A stretch of 64,000 nt of DNA from an uncultured Lachnoclostridium sp. (GTDB lineage Bacteria > Bacillota > Clostridia > Lachnospirales > Lachnospiraceae): positions 1-64,000 of the forward strand of contig CAJMFH010000015.1 of NCBI GenBank assembly GCA_905212635.1, read 5' to 3'. Shown here one piece after another: positions 1 through 8,725 of this stretch. The notes under the pieces are model-generated. The model made no database searches. It saw nothing but the letters and a program-made list of their open reading frames with translations, and was not told the DNA's origin. A program made the translations under genes and the position numbers. Each line of letters opens with the position of its first letter. The first letter of the stretch is position 1.

Positions 1-265
1 AACGCACATATATCTGCGCCATCTCGCATCCGCCATCTTCCATAATGCCAATTTCTACCAAATCCTGAATGCGCTCTACATTAACAGCATGCGAAGTCTT
101 CTCGATTCGCTCTACCACTTTTCTTGTCACGTCCGCAATCTGCAAAAGCGTCAGTTTCTTATCATCCGTCACCTCATTGTTGGCTTTTTGGATCGCATTG
201 CTGATCTTTTCCGCATCAAACTCAACTTCTTCACCATTTCGCTTTATTACCCATACACTACCCAT
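1..265 (-). CDS. nrdD: Ribonucleotide reductase N-terminal ATP-cone, probably anaerobic class III (NrdD), cut by the window edge
   Basis: Only the first ~88 codons are present; the gene runs off the left edge. The visible protein begins MGSVWVIKRNGEEVEFD and continues with a helical segment ending near IQDLVE and the start of a further helix. This is the ATP-cone regulatory domain found at the N-terminus of ribonucleotide reductases, where dATP/ATP sets overall activity. NrdR also has an ATP-cone, but after a zinc ribbon that is absent here. The class is inferred: the resemblance is closest to clostridial anaerobic NrdD. The ATG at 263-265 follows an AGGAG 13 bases upstream. The promoter carries two NrdR boxes, which independently supports a ribonucleotide reductase gene. 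Confidence 0.72.
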   Translation of the reverse strand, partial: MGSVWVIKRNGEEVEFDAEKISNAIQKANNEVTDDKKLTLLQIADVTRKVVERIEKTSHAVNVERIQDLVEIGIMEDGGCEMAQIYVR

Positions 266-372
266 CTGTGCCTGTCATCTCCTATCTTTTCTTTCTGTTG
301 CACGTTGGTGGTTTCCTTTTACCGTTTACCGTAACAGACCTCAGGGGAACTAGCGTCTTTTTCCCTGATATC

Positions 373-419
373 TGCAAATATATAGTGTTTTGTTTTTATC
401 CAGCCACAACATATAGTAT
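373..419 (-). promoter_or_regulatory. Tandem NrdR boxes
   Basis: Two 16-bp sites match the NrdR box pattern (consensus close to ACACWATATATWGTGT): 404-419 and 373-388. Their start-to-start distance is 31 bp, three helical turns, as is usual for paired NrdR boxes. They overlap and follow the transcription start, so NrdR bound to dATP/ATP would block transcription. Confidence 0.8.
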
Positions 420-423
420 TTAT

Positions 424-452
424 ATCATAGCACTTTCAGGAGGGGATGTAAA
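424..452 (-). promoter_or_regulatory. Promoter of the ribonucleotide reductase gene
   Basis: On the minus strand a -35 TTTACA (447-452) and a -10 TATGAT (424-429) are separated by exactly 17 bp. Transcription would start near 417, inside the first NrdR box. Confidence 0.75.
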
Positions 453-476
453 GGGGAGATATGTAATATTTTCATG

Positions 477-508
477 AAAAAGCGCCGGCAGACTACTTCT
501 ACCGGCGC
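477..508 (-). terminator. Rho-independent terminator of the hrcA-dnaJ operon
   Basis: A GCGCCGG stem (482-488 with 502-508) is followed on the minus strand by a run of five T. It lies 17 bases past the dnaJ stop codon. Confidence 0.85.
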
Positions 509-524
509 ATCATTTCTTTTCTCT

Positions 525-1634
525 TTATTTTCTTTTCAATTTTTTCCCTGATTTTCCGTCAAAAGTTTCTTCTAACTGCTGTAACAGTTTTTTCTGCTCT
601 TTGGTAACGGATGTCGGGACATCAACAACGAAGTCCACATAATGGTTACCACGCAGTTTTTTATTGCGCAGGGAAGGTACTCCTTTGCCGCGCAGACGCA
701 TACGGGTTCCGGTCTGGGTACCCGGTTTGATCGTACATGCCACTTCTCCGTCAATGGTTTTTACCGTTACTTCGCCACCGAGTACGGCTTTCGGGTAAGA
801 AATCTTCACTTCGGAATATAAGTCGTAGTCATGACGTTCAAATTCCTCATGCGGCTGTACGTATACTTCTACAAGAAGGTCGCCACGTGCTCCGCCGTTG
901 GTTCCCGGCTCGCCCTTTCCACGGATACGTACACTCTGTCCATGGTCGATTCCGGCTGGGATCGAAACCTGAATTTTCTTTTTGCTTGCAATGTAACCGG
1001 TTCCGTGGCAGTCGGAACATTTGTCTTTGACCACTTTTCCGGTACCATGACAATGTGGACATGTGGATACATTTTGTACCATACCAAATAAAGATTTCTG
1101 GGAAGTCACCACCTGACCTTTACCACCGCAGGTAGCACAGGTTTCCGGTGAAGTTCCCGGTTTGGCCCCGGTTCCGTGACAGGTCTGGCATTCGTCTTTC
1201 AATGTCAGTTCCAGTTCTTTTTCTACGCCAAAGCAGGCCTCTTCCAATGTGATGCGGACCTGCGCGCGGATGTTCGCACCTCTTGTCGGTGCATTGGGAT
1301 CACGTCTTCTGGCTCCGCCGCCAAAGAAGTCGCCAAAGATATCCCCAAAAATATCTCCCATATCCATACCGGAAAAGTCGAATCCACCGGCTCCGCCAGC
1401 ACCATTTTCAAACGCAGAGTGACCAAATTGATCATACTGACGTCTCTTATCCGGGTCGCTCAATACGGCATACGCTTCAGATGCTTCTTTAAATTTGGCT
1501 TCGGCATCTTTATCTCCGGGATTTGTATCAGGGTGATATTTTTTTGCCAATTTTCTATAGGCACGTTTCAGGGTAGCATCATCGGCATTGCGGTCTACCC
1601 CTAATACCTCATAATAATCACGCTTATCAGCCAT
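525..1634 (-). CDS. dnaJ: Chaperone protein DnaJ
   Basis: J-domain co-chaperone (369 aa) that delivers unfolded clients to DnaK and stimulates its ATPase. The J-domain spans about residues 5-68 with the HPD motif at 34-36. A Gly/Phe-rich segment follows (~75-115), then four CxxCxGxG-type zinc motifs (~145-205), and the two C-terminal substrate-binding domains. The reading frame is open 7 codons further upstream, but GGAGG six bases before the ATG at 1634 fixes the start at MADKRDYY. It is the last gene of the hrcA-grpE-dnaK-dnaJ operon, about 90 bp after dnaK, with a terminator right behind it. Confidence 0.97.
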   Translation of the reverse strand: MADKRDYYEVLGVDRNADDATLKRAYRKLAKKYHPDTNPGDKDAEAKFKEASEAYAVLSDPDKRRQYDQFGHSAFENGAGGAGGFDFSGMDMGDIFGDIFGDFFGGGARRRDPNAPTRGANIRAQVRITLEEACFGVEKELELTLKDECQTCHGTGAKPGTSPETCATCGGKGQVVTSQKSLFGMVQNVSTCPHCHGTGKVVKDKCSDCHGTGYIASKKKIQVSIPAGIDHGQSVRIRGKGEPGTNGGARGDLLVEVYVQPHEEFERHDYDLYSEVKISYPKAVLGGEVTVKTIDGEVACTIKPGTQTGTRMRLRGKGVPSLRNKKLRGNHYVDFVVDVPTSVTKEQKKLLQQLEETFDGKSGKKLKRK

Positions 1635-1725
1635 TTTTATCCTCCATTCACTCACTCTTCGTTATAACCGACAGTACGACCCGCACCAGAGTACGAGCCG
1701 TAACATCGGAATCTATCAAGGTTGA

Positions 1726-3606
1726 TTACAGTTCTCTGAAATCTCCATCGACAACGTCGTCTCCGCCATTATCTGCTGTCTGCTGTCCCGCTGCTCCCAT
1801 ATCCGAACCAGCTGCACCCTGAGCGCCGCCAGCTGCCTGCTGTGCCTGCTCATACATCTTAGCAAATACCTGCTGTGAGTTTGTCATCAAGGATTCTTTT
1901 GCTGCTTTCAATTCTTCGATATCAGCATCTGTCATAGACTCTGGCTGCGTTCTCTCAAGAATTGCTTTTACTTTGTCAATCTCAACCTGAACTTTTTCTT
2001 TCTCCGAAGCATCTACTTTGTCACCCACTTCGTTGAGTGCTTTCTCTGTCTGGAATACCATGCTGTCTGCTTCGTTGCGGGTATCAATCCCCTCTTTTCG
2101 TTTCTTATCCTGAGCTTCGAACTCAGCGGCTTCTTTGACTGCTTTATCGATATCATCATCGGACAGGTTGGATCCTGCTGTGATGGTAATGTGCTGCTCT
2201 TTTCCTGTTCCAAGGTCTTTTGCAGATACATTTACGATACCATTGGCATCGATATCAAAGGTAACCTCGATCTGAGGTACTCCACGCATTGCCGGTGGAA
2301 TTCCATCCAGACGGAACTGTCCAAGAGATTTATTGTCGCGGGCGAACTGTCTTTCACCCTGTACTACGTTGATGTCTACTGCGGTCTGATTATCAGCTGC
2401 GGTAGAGAAGATCTGGCTCTTCTTCGTAGGAATTGTTGTATTTCTTTCGATCAATTTGGTAGCTACACCGCCCATTGTCTCGATGGCAAGGGAAAGTGGG
2501 GTAACATCCAGAAGAAGGATATCGCCGGCACCGGTATCTCCGGCAAGTTTACCACCCTGAATGGAAGCACCTAATGCTACACACTCATCCGGGTTCAAAG
2601 ATTTGTTTGGCTCATGTCCTGTCAACTGTTTTACTTTATCCTGTACAGCCGGGATACGTGTGGAACCACCAACCAAAAGAACTTTGCTAAGTTCAGAAGC
2701 AGTAATTCCGGCATCTTTCAATGCATTGTTTACAGGGGTAGCGGTTCTCTCTACCAAGTCTGCGGTCAATTCATCGAATTTTGCACGTGTCAGGTTCATA
2801 TCGAAATGTTTTGGTCCTTCCTGAGTTGCTGTGATAAATGGAAGGTTAATGTTTGTCGTTGTTGCGGAAGAAAGCTCTTTCTTCGCTTTCTCAGCAGCTT
2901 CTTTCAAACGCTGCATTGCCATCTTATCACCGGAAAGGTCGATGCCTTCTGTTTTCTTAAATTCACTTACCATGTAATCGCAGAGTTTGTTATCGAAGTC
3001 ATCACCACCAAGACGGTTATCTCCGGATGTTGACAATACTTCAATGACACCGTCACCAATCTCGATAATGGATACATCGAATGTACCACCACCAAGGTCG
3101 TATACCATGATCTTCTGCTCGCCTTCGTTGTCAAGACCATAAGCAAGTGCGGCTGCGGTAGGCTCGTTGATGATACGTTTTACATCAAGACCTGCGATCT
3201 TACCGGCATCTTTGGTTGCCTGACGCTGTGCATCGTTGAAGTAAGCAGGTACTGTGATAACGGCTTCGGTTACTTTTTCACCACCAAGATAATTCTCTGC
3301 ATCGCCTTTCAATTTCTGAAGAATCATTGCGGAAATTTCCTGTGGAGAATATTTCTTTCCTTCAATATCGGCACGATAATCGGTACCCATATGTCTTTTA
3401 ATGGAAGAAATGGTATTATCTGCATTGGTTACTGCCTGACGTTTTGCAGGTTCACCGATCAAACGTTCTCCATTTTTTGTAAATGCTACAACAGATGGTG
3501 TTGTACGTGCACCTTCTGCATTTGCGATAACGACTGGTTTTCCACCTTCCATAACAGCTACACAGCTGTTTGTTGTTCCTAAGTCAATTCCAATAATCTT
3601 ACTCAT
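1726..3606 (-). CDS. dnaK: Chaperone protein DnaK (Hsp70)
   Basis: 626-aa Hsp70. The N-terminal actin-like ATPase domain starts with the phosphate-1 loop GIDLGTTNS and contains the conserved VYDLGGGTFDVS segment (~165-177) and the LVGGSTRIP segment (~310). The substrate-binding beta domain includes the DVTPLSL linker region (~365), followed by an alpha lid. The end is a Gly/Ala-rich tail closing with a short acidic DDVVDGDF stretch. The start has a strong AGGAGG site. It lies about 54 bp downstream of grpE in the CIRCE-controlled operon. Confidence 0.98.
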   Translation of the reverse strand: MSKIIGIDLGTTNSCVAVMEGGKPVVIANAEGARTTPSVVAFTKNGERLIGEPAKRQAVTNADNTISSIKRHMGTDYRADIEGKKYSPQEISAMILQKLKGDAENYLGGEKVTEAVITVPAYFNDAQRQATKDAGKIAGLDVKRIINEPTAAALAYGLDNEGEQKIMVYDLGGGTFDVSIIEIGDGVIEVLSTSGDNRLGGDDFDNKLCDYMVSEFKKTEGIDLSGDKMAMQRLKEAAEKAKKELSSATTTNINLPFITATQEGPKHFDMNLTRAKFDELTADLVERTATPVNNALKDAGITASELSKVLLVGGSTRIPAVQDKVKQLTGHEPNKSLNPDECVALGASIQGGKLAGDTGAGDILLLDVTPLSLAIETMGGVATKLIERNTTIPTKKSQIFSTAADNQTAVDINVVQGERQFARDNKSLGQFRLDGIPPAMRGVPQIEVTFDIDANGIVNVSAKDLGTGKEQHITITAGSNLSDDDIDKAVKEAAEFEAQDKKRKEGIDTRNEADSMVFQTEKALNEVGDKVDASEKEKVQVEIDKVKAILERTQPESMTDADIEELKAAKESLMTNSQQVFAKMYEQAQQAAGGAQGAAGSDMGAAGQQTADNGGDDVVDGDFREL

Positions 3607-3660
3607 AATAATTACCTCCTGATTTTCTGTGCGCCCTGCGCATTTCTATATATTTCCAAA

Positions 3661-4257
3661 TTAGTTTACTACCTTAACCATACTGTGTCTCACGACGCTG
3701 TCTTTATACATATAGCCTTTCTGAAATTCTTCAGAAATGATGTTTGCCTCTTTGGTCTCATCTTCGTCATGCATTACGGCATTGTGAAGATTTGGATCAA
3801 ATTCTTTCCCGACGGCTTCGATCGGAGTAACTCCAATTTCTTCAAGTACTGTAGTAAACTGTTTGTAAACTGCTTCCATTCCTTTTACGAAGGCATTGTC
3901 CTGTTCCTCTTCCGGAACGGCTGCCAGACCTCGTTCAAAATTATCTACGATAGGAAGAACTTTTTCTACAACATTTTTGGCACCCATGTCAAATTTTGCT
4001 GCTTTTTCTTTTTCAGAACGATTTCTGAAGTTTTCAAACTCTGCCATATTGCGGAGAAGTCTGTCATTTAACTCTTCAATCTTTTCGTCCTTCTTATCTT
4101 TCTTTTTGGATTTTTTCTTTTCCTTTTTTTCTTCCGCCTTTGCCTCTGCCGGCGTTTCCTCTACGGTTTCTTTCTGCGCCTGTGTTTCCTTGGCTACAGT
4201 TTCTTTTTCGGTTTCCGGCGTTTCCGCCTGCTCGGCTTTCTTTGTCTCTTCTGCCAT
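3661..4257 (-). CDS. grpE: Nucleotide exchange factor GrpE
   Basis: 198-aa GrpE, which releases ADP from DnaK. Residues 1-60 are an extremely Glu/Lys/Thr-rich low-complexity leader, then a coiled coil (~60-105, including NMAEFENFRNR), then the small beta domain with GVTPIEAVGKEFDPNLHNAV and the typical KGY..DSVVRHSMVKV end. The charged leader is longer than in many relatives and probably disordered. It lies between hrcA (36 bp upstream) and dnaK. Confidence 0.96.
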   Translation of the reverse strand: MAEETKKAEQAETPETEKETVAKETQAQKETVEETPAEAKAEEKKEKKKSKKKDKKDEKIEELNDRLLRNMAEFENFRNRSEKEKAAKFDMGAKNVVEKVLPIVDNFERGLAAVPEEEQDNAFVKGMEAVYKQFTTVLEEIGVTPIEAVGKEFDPNLHNAVMHDEDETKEANIISEEFQKGYMYKDSVVRHSMVKVVN

Positions 4258-4293
4258 TTTGTACCGCCTTTCTCCATCAACTCTGCTTTGTCA

Positions 4294-5325
4294 CTATGTC
4301 TTGGATTTAAATATATCATCCAGCTGCTGCATGCAGCTTTCCAATGTGCCAACAACTTTTTCATAATCCATACGTTTTGGTCCGACAATTCCTATCTTTC
4401 CATACACACCTTCTTTGATCTGGTATGTTGCCGTAACCACAGAACAGTCACGCATGGATGCCACCGGCGACTCTTCACCGATATATACCTGAATTCCATG
4501 TTCTTCCGGATCGGTCGCCTCGTCATTGACCCAGGCTTCCAGTCTCTGCTTTTCTTCGAACGTGGAAAGGAGATCTACCATCTTTTCCTTATCACTCAGT
4601 TCCGGATATTTTAAAATGTTCGTCGCCCCGGATGTATATACCTCCGACGTTTCTTCATCACTCAGTGCCTCTCCGATACAGTCTAATATGCTCGAAGCAA
4701 GTTCGCCGTATTCACCGGCTTTTTCTTTGATCTGCTGCATGATCGCCATATTGATCTCTGTGACGTCCAGTCCATTGAGCGCGGCATTGATCATAAAATT
4801 CAACTGTGCCAGAACATTGTCCTCAATTGGTGCTGCCAGATTGATAAATTTGTTGTTTACATGATTGTTATCCAAAACTACGATCACAAGGATCTGTGAA
4901 TCGGATATCTGATTCAATTGTATGAATTTGATCTTCTTGTGTTCATAACGGGGTTTGGAAACCATCGTCGTGTAATTGGTATTTTCTGCCAGCAGTTTTG
5001 CTACCTGCTGTAAAAGAAGATCGATCTTGTCTGCCTTTTCGATCAAAATCCCTTTCGCATCGTCCACTTCTTTTTCTTTGTTGCGAAGCACCGTATCTAC
5101 GTAAAGCCGATACGCTTTGTCCGAAGGGATTCTTCCTGCTGACGTGTGAGGCTGTAAAATGTAGCCCATCTCCTCGAGATCTGCCATCTCATTGCGGATC
5201 GTCGCAGAACTTAAATTTAAGTCAGTAAACTTGGATACGGTTCGGGAGCCAACCGGTTCACCACTTTCCATATAGTTGTGAATAATGGCCTCCAAAATCT
5301 TTTGTTTTCTTTCATCCAGTTCCAT
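4294..5325 (-). CDS. hrcA: Heat-inducible transcription repressor HrcA
   Basis: 343-aa repressor that binds CIRCE and silences the chaperone operon until GroEL is titrated by unfolded protein. The N-terminal winged helix contains GEPVGSRTVSK and LSSATIRNEMADLEEMG (~20-55), followed by QPHTSAGRIPSD, which is diagnostic of HrcA. The rest is the dimerisation/inserted domain. The frame is open to a GTG at 5355, but that codon lies inside the CIRCE half-site; the ATG at 5325 with GGGAGTG upstream is the better start. First gene of the operon. Confidence 0.96.
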   Translation of the reverse strand: MELDERKQKILEAIIHNYMESGEPVGSRTVSKFTDLNLSSATIRNEMADLEEMGYILQPHTSAGRIPSDKAYRLYVDTVLRNKEKEVDDAKGILIEKADKIDLLLQQVAKLLAENTNYTTMVSKPRYEHKKIKFIQLNQISDSQILVIVVLDNNHVNNKFINLAAPIEDNVLAQLNFMINAALNGLDVTEINMAIMQQIKEKAGEYGELASSILDCIGEALSDEETSEVYTSGATNILKYPELSDKEKMVDLLSTFEEKQRLEAWVNDEATDPEEHGIQVYIGEESPVASMRDCSVVTATYQIKEGVYGKIGIVGPKRMDYEKVVGTLESCMQQLDDIFKSKT

Positions 5326-5348
5326 ATCATCACTCCCTTTTTGTCTTG

Positions 5349-5375
5349 TTAGCACTCATCAAGTACGAGTGCTAA
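5349..5375 (-). promoter_or_regulatory. CIRCE operator
   Basis: Perfect TTAGCACTC-N9-GAGTGCTAA inverted repeat, the binding site of HrcA, placed between the promoter and hrcA. Confidence 0.98.
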
Positions 5376-5390
5376 TCATTGACTAAGATA

Positions 5391-5419
5391 AAGATAACAC
5401 CCTTGCAAGGGTTTGTCAA
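5391..5419 (-). promoter_or_regulatory. Vegetative promoter of hrcA-grpE-dnaK-dnaJ
   Basis: TTGACA (5414-5419) and TATCTT (5391-5396) with a 17-bp spacer. The spacer itself has a CCCTTGCAAGGG palindrome. CIRCE begins about 15 bp downstream of the -10. Confidence 0.88.
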
Positions 5420-5450
5420 GGGTGTTTTTTAAAATTTTTTTCTTTTTTTC

Positions 5451-5624
5451 GTTATAGTCTTTATTTGAAATAAGACTGTGATTTCTCTCTTCGGTGCCGC
5501 TCGCGCTTAGAAGAACACACGTAGCAGTATGCGAGGGCTGAAATACGCCCTCTGCATACTGACGGTGTTCTAAACACCTCATATAGAAACCACAGTCTCA
5601 TTTCAAATGAAACTACAATATAAA
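5451..5624 (+). repeat. Palindromic repeat element, copy 1
   Basis: About 174 bp with dyad symmetry at several levels. Outer arms are a TTATA..AAATAAGACTGTG segment and its degenerate reverse complement near 5590-5624; an inner GAACAC/GTGTTC pair sits at 5513-5570; the centre is AGGGCTGAAATACGCCCT. The same element is present in the opposite orientation at 5780-5951 with high identity across its whole length. Short reading frames inside it look spurious. It behaves like a MITE or long palindromic intergenic unit. Confidence 0.75.
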
Positions 5625-5779
5625 AACAAAAATTATCTATAAACATTTTATTTGCCATCTGCAAGGAAACAAAAAGCGTCCGAACCCCCTCATGTAAAAC
5701 ACGCATCTCATCTTGTATCAAACCACACTAAAAAGAATTATTTTTATGAATTATCGTTCTCTCTTTTTTATTGTAGTAG

Positions 5780-5951
5780 TATTATTGTGGTATTTTAAAC
5801 GAGACTATACTTTCTCTCCAAGGCGTTTAGAACACCGTCAGCGCGTAGAGGGCGTATTTCAGCCCTCACGCACTGCTACGTGTGTTCTCCTAAGCGCAAG
5901 CGGCGCCGAAGAGAGAAAGTACAGTCTCGCGTTAAAAATCACTACAATAAC
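5780..5951 (-). repeat. Palindromic repeat element, copy 2 (inverted)
   Basis: Reverse-complement relative of the element at 5451-5624. Outer arms include GAGACTATACTTTCTCTC and its partner at the right end, with flanks related to TTATTGTAGT; the centre AGGGCGTATTTCAGCCCT is shared. Where the copies differ, changes in one arm are often matched in the other, as expected if hairpin formation is maintained. The ~155 bp between the copies is AT-rich and holds no convincing gene. Confidence 0.75.
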
Positions 5952-5974
5952 AAAACTACAATAACAACCTTTTA

Positions 5975-6478
5975 TTATATAACCGGAAAATCCATCATCT
6001 GCAATATCATCATGATCGGGCTGTAACTTTGCAGCCACATAACGACAGAATTGGCTTTTGCTGCTTTTACGATCTGAACTGCCCAGGAATATTCCTGTAC
6101 GCCACCGAGGATGGCAAGAATCGTCCATACGATCAAAAGTCCGGATACTGCTCCAAAGATCAATCCGAGCACACGGTTCAATGCACTTACGACCGGCAGA
6201 TCATCAGCAATGCGGATGAGGCGGGCAATGATTCCAAAGACAAGCATCCATACAACCAGCGCGATTCCATAACCAATCGCTTCTTTTACCGGCCAGGATT
6301 TTGGCAGGCGCGATACAACAGTTGGTGCGCTTGCCGCTGCGGCAATGATAATAAGCAGATTTTTGATCATGGAAAACACACTAAGCAGAAACCCACGGTT
6401 GGATCCAATCAGTGCACTGATCAAAATGATCGCCAGCAAACCCCATTCTAAAATTTGTCCTATCATTTCTACTGACAT
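5975..6478 (-). CDS. CvpA family membrane protein
   Basis: 167-aa integral membrane protein with about four hydrophobic segments (roughly residues 12-30, 38-55, 68-90, 103-128). The N-terminal GSNRGFLLSVFSM segment and the overall layout match the CvpA/colicin V production family. In other bacteria members relate to colicin secretion or envelope integrity; its role here is unknown. AAGGGGGATAAG precedes the ATG. It lies 87 bp downstream of the DUF5711-like gene and is probably co-transcribed with it; the palindromic repeat pair follows. Confidence 0.75.
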   Translation of the reverse strand: MSVEMIGQILEWGLLAIILISALIGSNRGFLLSVFSMIKNLLIIIAAAASAPTVVSRLPKSWPVKEAIGYGIALVVWMLVFGIIARLIRIADDLPVVSALNRVLGLIFGAVSGLLIVWTILAILGGVQEYSWAVQIVKAAKANSVVMWLQSYSPIMMILQMMDFPVI

Positions 6479-6565
6479 CTTATCCCCCTTCTTGGTATCT
6501 TATACCAGTTGTTTTTATATAATAGAAACTTCCGGCATAAGAAAACATCGGGTGATGTCTTTTTA

Positions 6566-7711
6566 TCAGCCGGACAGTTTAACTATCCGTATCGTTGTTT
6601 CATCCAGAAAAAAGTATTGATTTTCCCTTGTTGTCGGGAAAAAGTAATCATAATTCTTTCCAAAGTCAAAGGAAAATTTTTCTGTTCCATTCTTTCTTAA
6701 GATAAAACAGTTTTGATTTCCCGTAAACAATATTTCATTTCTCGTCATTTCCACCTGAGAATATTGTATCGTTACCTGTTTTGTCATCTTTTCTTTGCCT
6801 TGCAGCGTGTACAGATGAACGACCTGATCGTCTATATTGCCTGCTACTCCGGTAACAACCAGAATATTTTCATCATCCACGGCGATACTTTTCATTTCTT
6901 CTTTTAATGTAACTTCCGCCTGAATCTCCGGTTTTTTCATATCTTTAAAAATGGTAAAACCATCTTCCGTAAATATGACGACGCGGTCGCTGTCTAAATA
7001 TTTGATCTGGGAGATCATCTTCTGTTCGAAAGATTTCCCACCAACCAGTGTATTCTGATCTTGTCCCACTTCCGTAAAATTGTAGAAACAGACCTTATTT
7101 TCCATCGTTCCATTGGCGGCAACCAGATAAGAAATTACAATACTCTCGCCATCCGGTGCCAGATCAAAATCCATCGCATAGCCATCGTCAAGTACATTGC
7201 TTGGGATCTCGACCAAAAGCTGCTCTCCCGCGCTGAACGGATCGTATATGTTGATCACATCCGAATCGTCATCATGGAGTAAAACTGCTACTTTCCCATC
7301 GGCAGACACTTTTGCACGGCCAATTGGCAGCGTCGTTTCAATCTCTTTGCCGGGATTTGTCCCATCGTATACGATGCAGGTTTTGCTCCCAATGTCAGCA
7401 ACCGTAACATAGTCTTCGCAAATGTCCACCTGCGGCTGCTGCATCTCATACCCGCCATTCCAAAGAATATTTCCAGTTTTATCCAGTGCCGAGATTCCAT
7501 CTCTGCTATATTTCAATAACTTTCCATGATACGAAAGATATTCTACATTATTACTGTCCTCTCTCGTGATCTCGCGTTCTACATCGTATCCCGAAAAAGA
7601 ACGGTTCATATAATAATAAGAAATGATAACAATCGCTGTCAATGCTACGACCACAGCGGCTGCAATGGACCCAAACAGCAGAAGTTTTCTGCGCTTTTTT
7701 TCCTTTTCCAC
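6566..7711 (-). CDS. DUF5711-like single-pass membrane protein with a predicted beta-propeller
   Basis: 381-aa protein with a basic N-terminus and one transmembrane helix (~10-32, rich in Ala/Val/Ile), then a long extracytoplasmic part built of repeated short beta strands (for example KLLKYSRDGISALDKTGNILW and KTCIVYDG), as in WD/PQQ-like propellers. I recognise it as a DUF5711-type protein of Lachnospiraceae; no function is established. The ATG at 7723 has no ribosome site, while GTG at 7711 follows GAGG by six bases, so GTG is preferred. First gene of a two-gene unit with cvpA. Confidence 0.6.
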   Translation of the reverse strand: MEKEKKRRKLLLFGSIAAAVVVALTAIVIISYYYMNRSFSGYDVEREITREDSNNVEYLSYHGKLLKYSRDGISALDKTGNILWNGGYEMQQPQVDICEDYVTVADIGSKTCIVYDGTNPGKEIETTLPIGRAKVSADGKVAVLLHDDDSDVINIYDPFSAGEQLLVEIPSNVLDDGYAMDFDLAPDGESIVISYLVAANGTMENKVCFYNFTEVGQDQNTLVGGKSFEQKMISQIKYLDSDRVVIFTEDGFTIFKDMKKPEIQAEVTLKEEMKSIAVDDENILVVTGVAGNIDDQVVHLYTLQGKEKMTKQVTIQYSQVEMTRNEILFTGNQNCFILRKNGTEKFSFDFGKNYDYFFPTTRENQYFFLDETTIRIVKLSG

Positions 7712-7753
7712 ACTGTGCCTCATTTCTGTGTTAAAACACTTTCTGATAAAAAA

Positions 7754-7782
7754 AGTATATCATAAGAATTTACAGATTTCAA
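7754..7782 (-). promoter_or_regulatory. Promoter of the DUF5711/CvpA unit
   Basis: TTGAAA (7777-7782), 17-bp spacer, TATACT (7754-7759). Confidence 0.72.
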
Positions 7783-7807
7783 TATATTTTACACAATTGC
7801 GGCAGCA

Positions 7808-8725
7808 CTACTGCACCCCTGCCGGAGAGACGTTTACTGCCGGCACCTGCTCCGCCGGAACCTCTGTCGAAGCCGGTTCTTCCGAGGTGACTGCCGGTGG
7901 GGTTACCACCCCATTTCCAATTGTTTCCATTGTTGTGTCTGTATTTAATTCCTTTTGTATCTGATTTTTGATTCCCGTCAGCTGTTCATTCAGATGAGAA
8001 AGCGTTGTCTTATTGTTCCATGCTGCGGCAGCAAACAAAATACCCAGAATGAATACCAGCCCGGCAAATCCAAATCCGCGCCGTTCTCCCATTTCTCGTC
8101 CCTTTTTCTTTTCTTCCTTTTCCTGAATCACGCCCCGGATGTTGCGCAGAACACGGTCGTCCTCCTGCTCAACAATATGTACAAAACGGTTTGCCTCTTC
8201 CATCATATAGCGGCGCATTTCCGGATTTTTTTCATAGTATACATAGTATCCGGTCTGCGGGATCAGCATACTGTTTTCATATTGATAACAAGTCTCCTGC
8301 CACTCTTTCGACGGGCAGCAGAGTAACAGCTTGTCCCCGTCGGAGAAATTTCTCCGATGCAGTTCCAGCAGCTCTTCCTGCGCCTTTCCTTTTTCCGCTT
8401 TTGCCCCGGTATAAAACCAGCCGACGACATCCACACCCGAAAAATTCTCTTTCATATCGGTATAAATGTCTGTCCACATTTCCGAGGAAAAACTGTCACC
8501 TTTGCGATCAGCAAAGTCATGAATCACAACCATGCCGGATATCTGGAACAATTTCTCGTGTGACCGGAACAGCCGGTGTCCCAAAAGCACGCCTGCTGCC
8601 TCACCCCCCTCTGCTTCTTTGACAATTCTTTTTGCAAATGTAATCACATAATCTTCCATATAAATTTTACATTTTCCCTTTACATCCCCTATCTGCCTCA
8701 CACTTTTTGGTGTTTTCCAATCCAT
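7808..8725 (-). CDS. Unknown membrane protein with a possible degenerate MPN/JAB-like N-terminal domain
   Basis: 305-aa protein without a firm family. Residues ~25-200 look like a cytoplasmic alpha/beta domain beginning YMEDYVITFAKRIVKEAEGGEAAGVLLGH, followed by FQISGMVVIHDF and VVGWFYTG. The order resembles MPN/JAB metalloprotease folds, but the HxHx10D zinc motif is missing (FYTG where HSHP would stand), so any such domain would be inactive. A Lys/Glu-rich stretch leads to one transmembrane helix (~225-243), a short coiled region and a Pro/Thr/Val-rich extracellular tail. GTGAGG precedes the ATG. It is divergent from the spore gene yyaC; a role in sporulation is only a guess. Confidence 0.5.
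   Translation of the reverse strand: MDWKTPKSVRQIGDVKGKCKIYMEDYVITFAKRIVKEAEGGEAAGVLLGHRLFRSHEKLFQISGMVVIHDFADRKGDSFSSEMWTDIYTDMKENFSGVDVVGWFYTGAKAEKGKAQEELLELHRRNFSDGDKLLLCCPSKEWQETCYQYENSMLIPQTGYYVYYEKNPEMRRYMMEEANRFVHIVEQEDDRVLRNIRGVIQEKEEKKKGREMGERRGFGFAGLVFILGILFAAAAWNNKTTLSHLNEQLTGIKNQIQKELNTDTTMETIGNGVVTPPAVTSEEPASTEVPAEQVPAVNVSPAGVQ

Noticed and set aside
1176..1604. Long plus-strand reading frames opposite dnaJ, dnaK, grpE and many other genes (for example 1176-1604, 2614-3033, 17234-18274, 18299-19171, 61166-61939)
   Set aside because: They mirror strongly conserved minus-strand genes, have no ribosome sites and give Cys/Phe/His-rich, family-less products typical of antisense frames.
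5461..5964. Short frames of 68-86 aa inside the palindromic repeat pair
   Set aside because: They follow the repeat structure and lack ribosome sites; the repeats explain the sequence better than coding.
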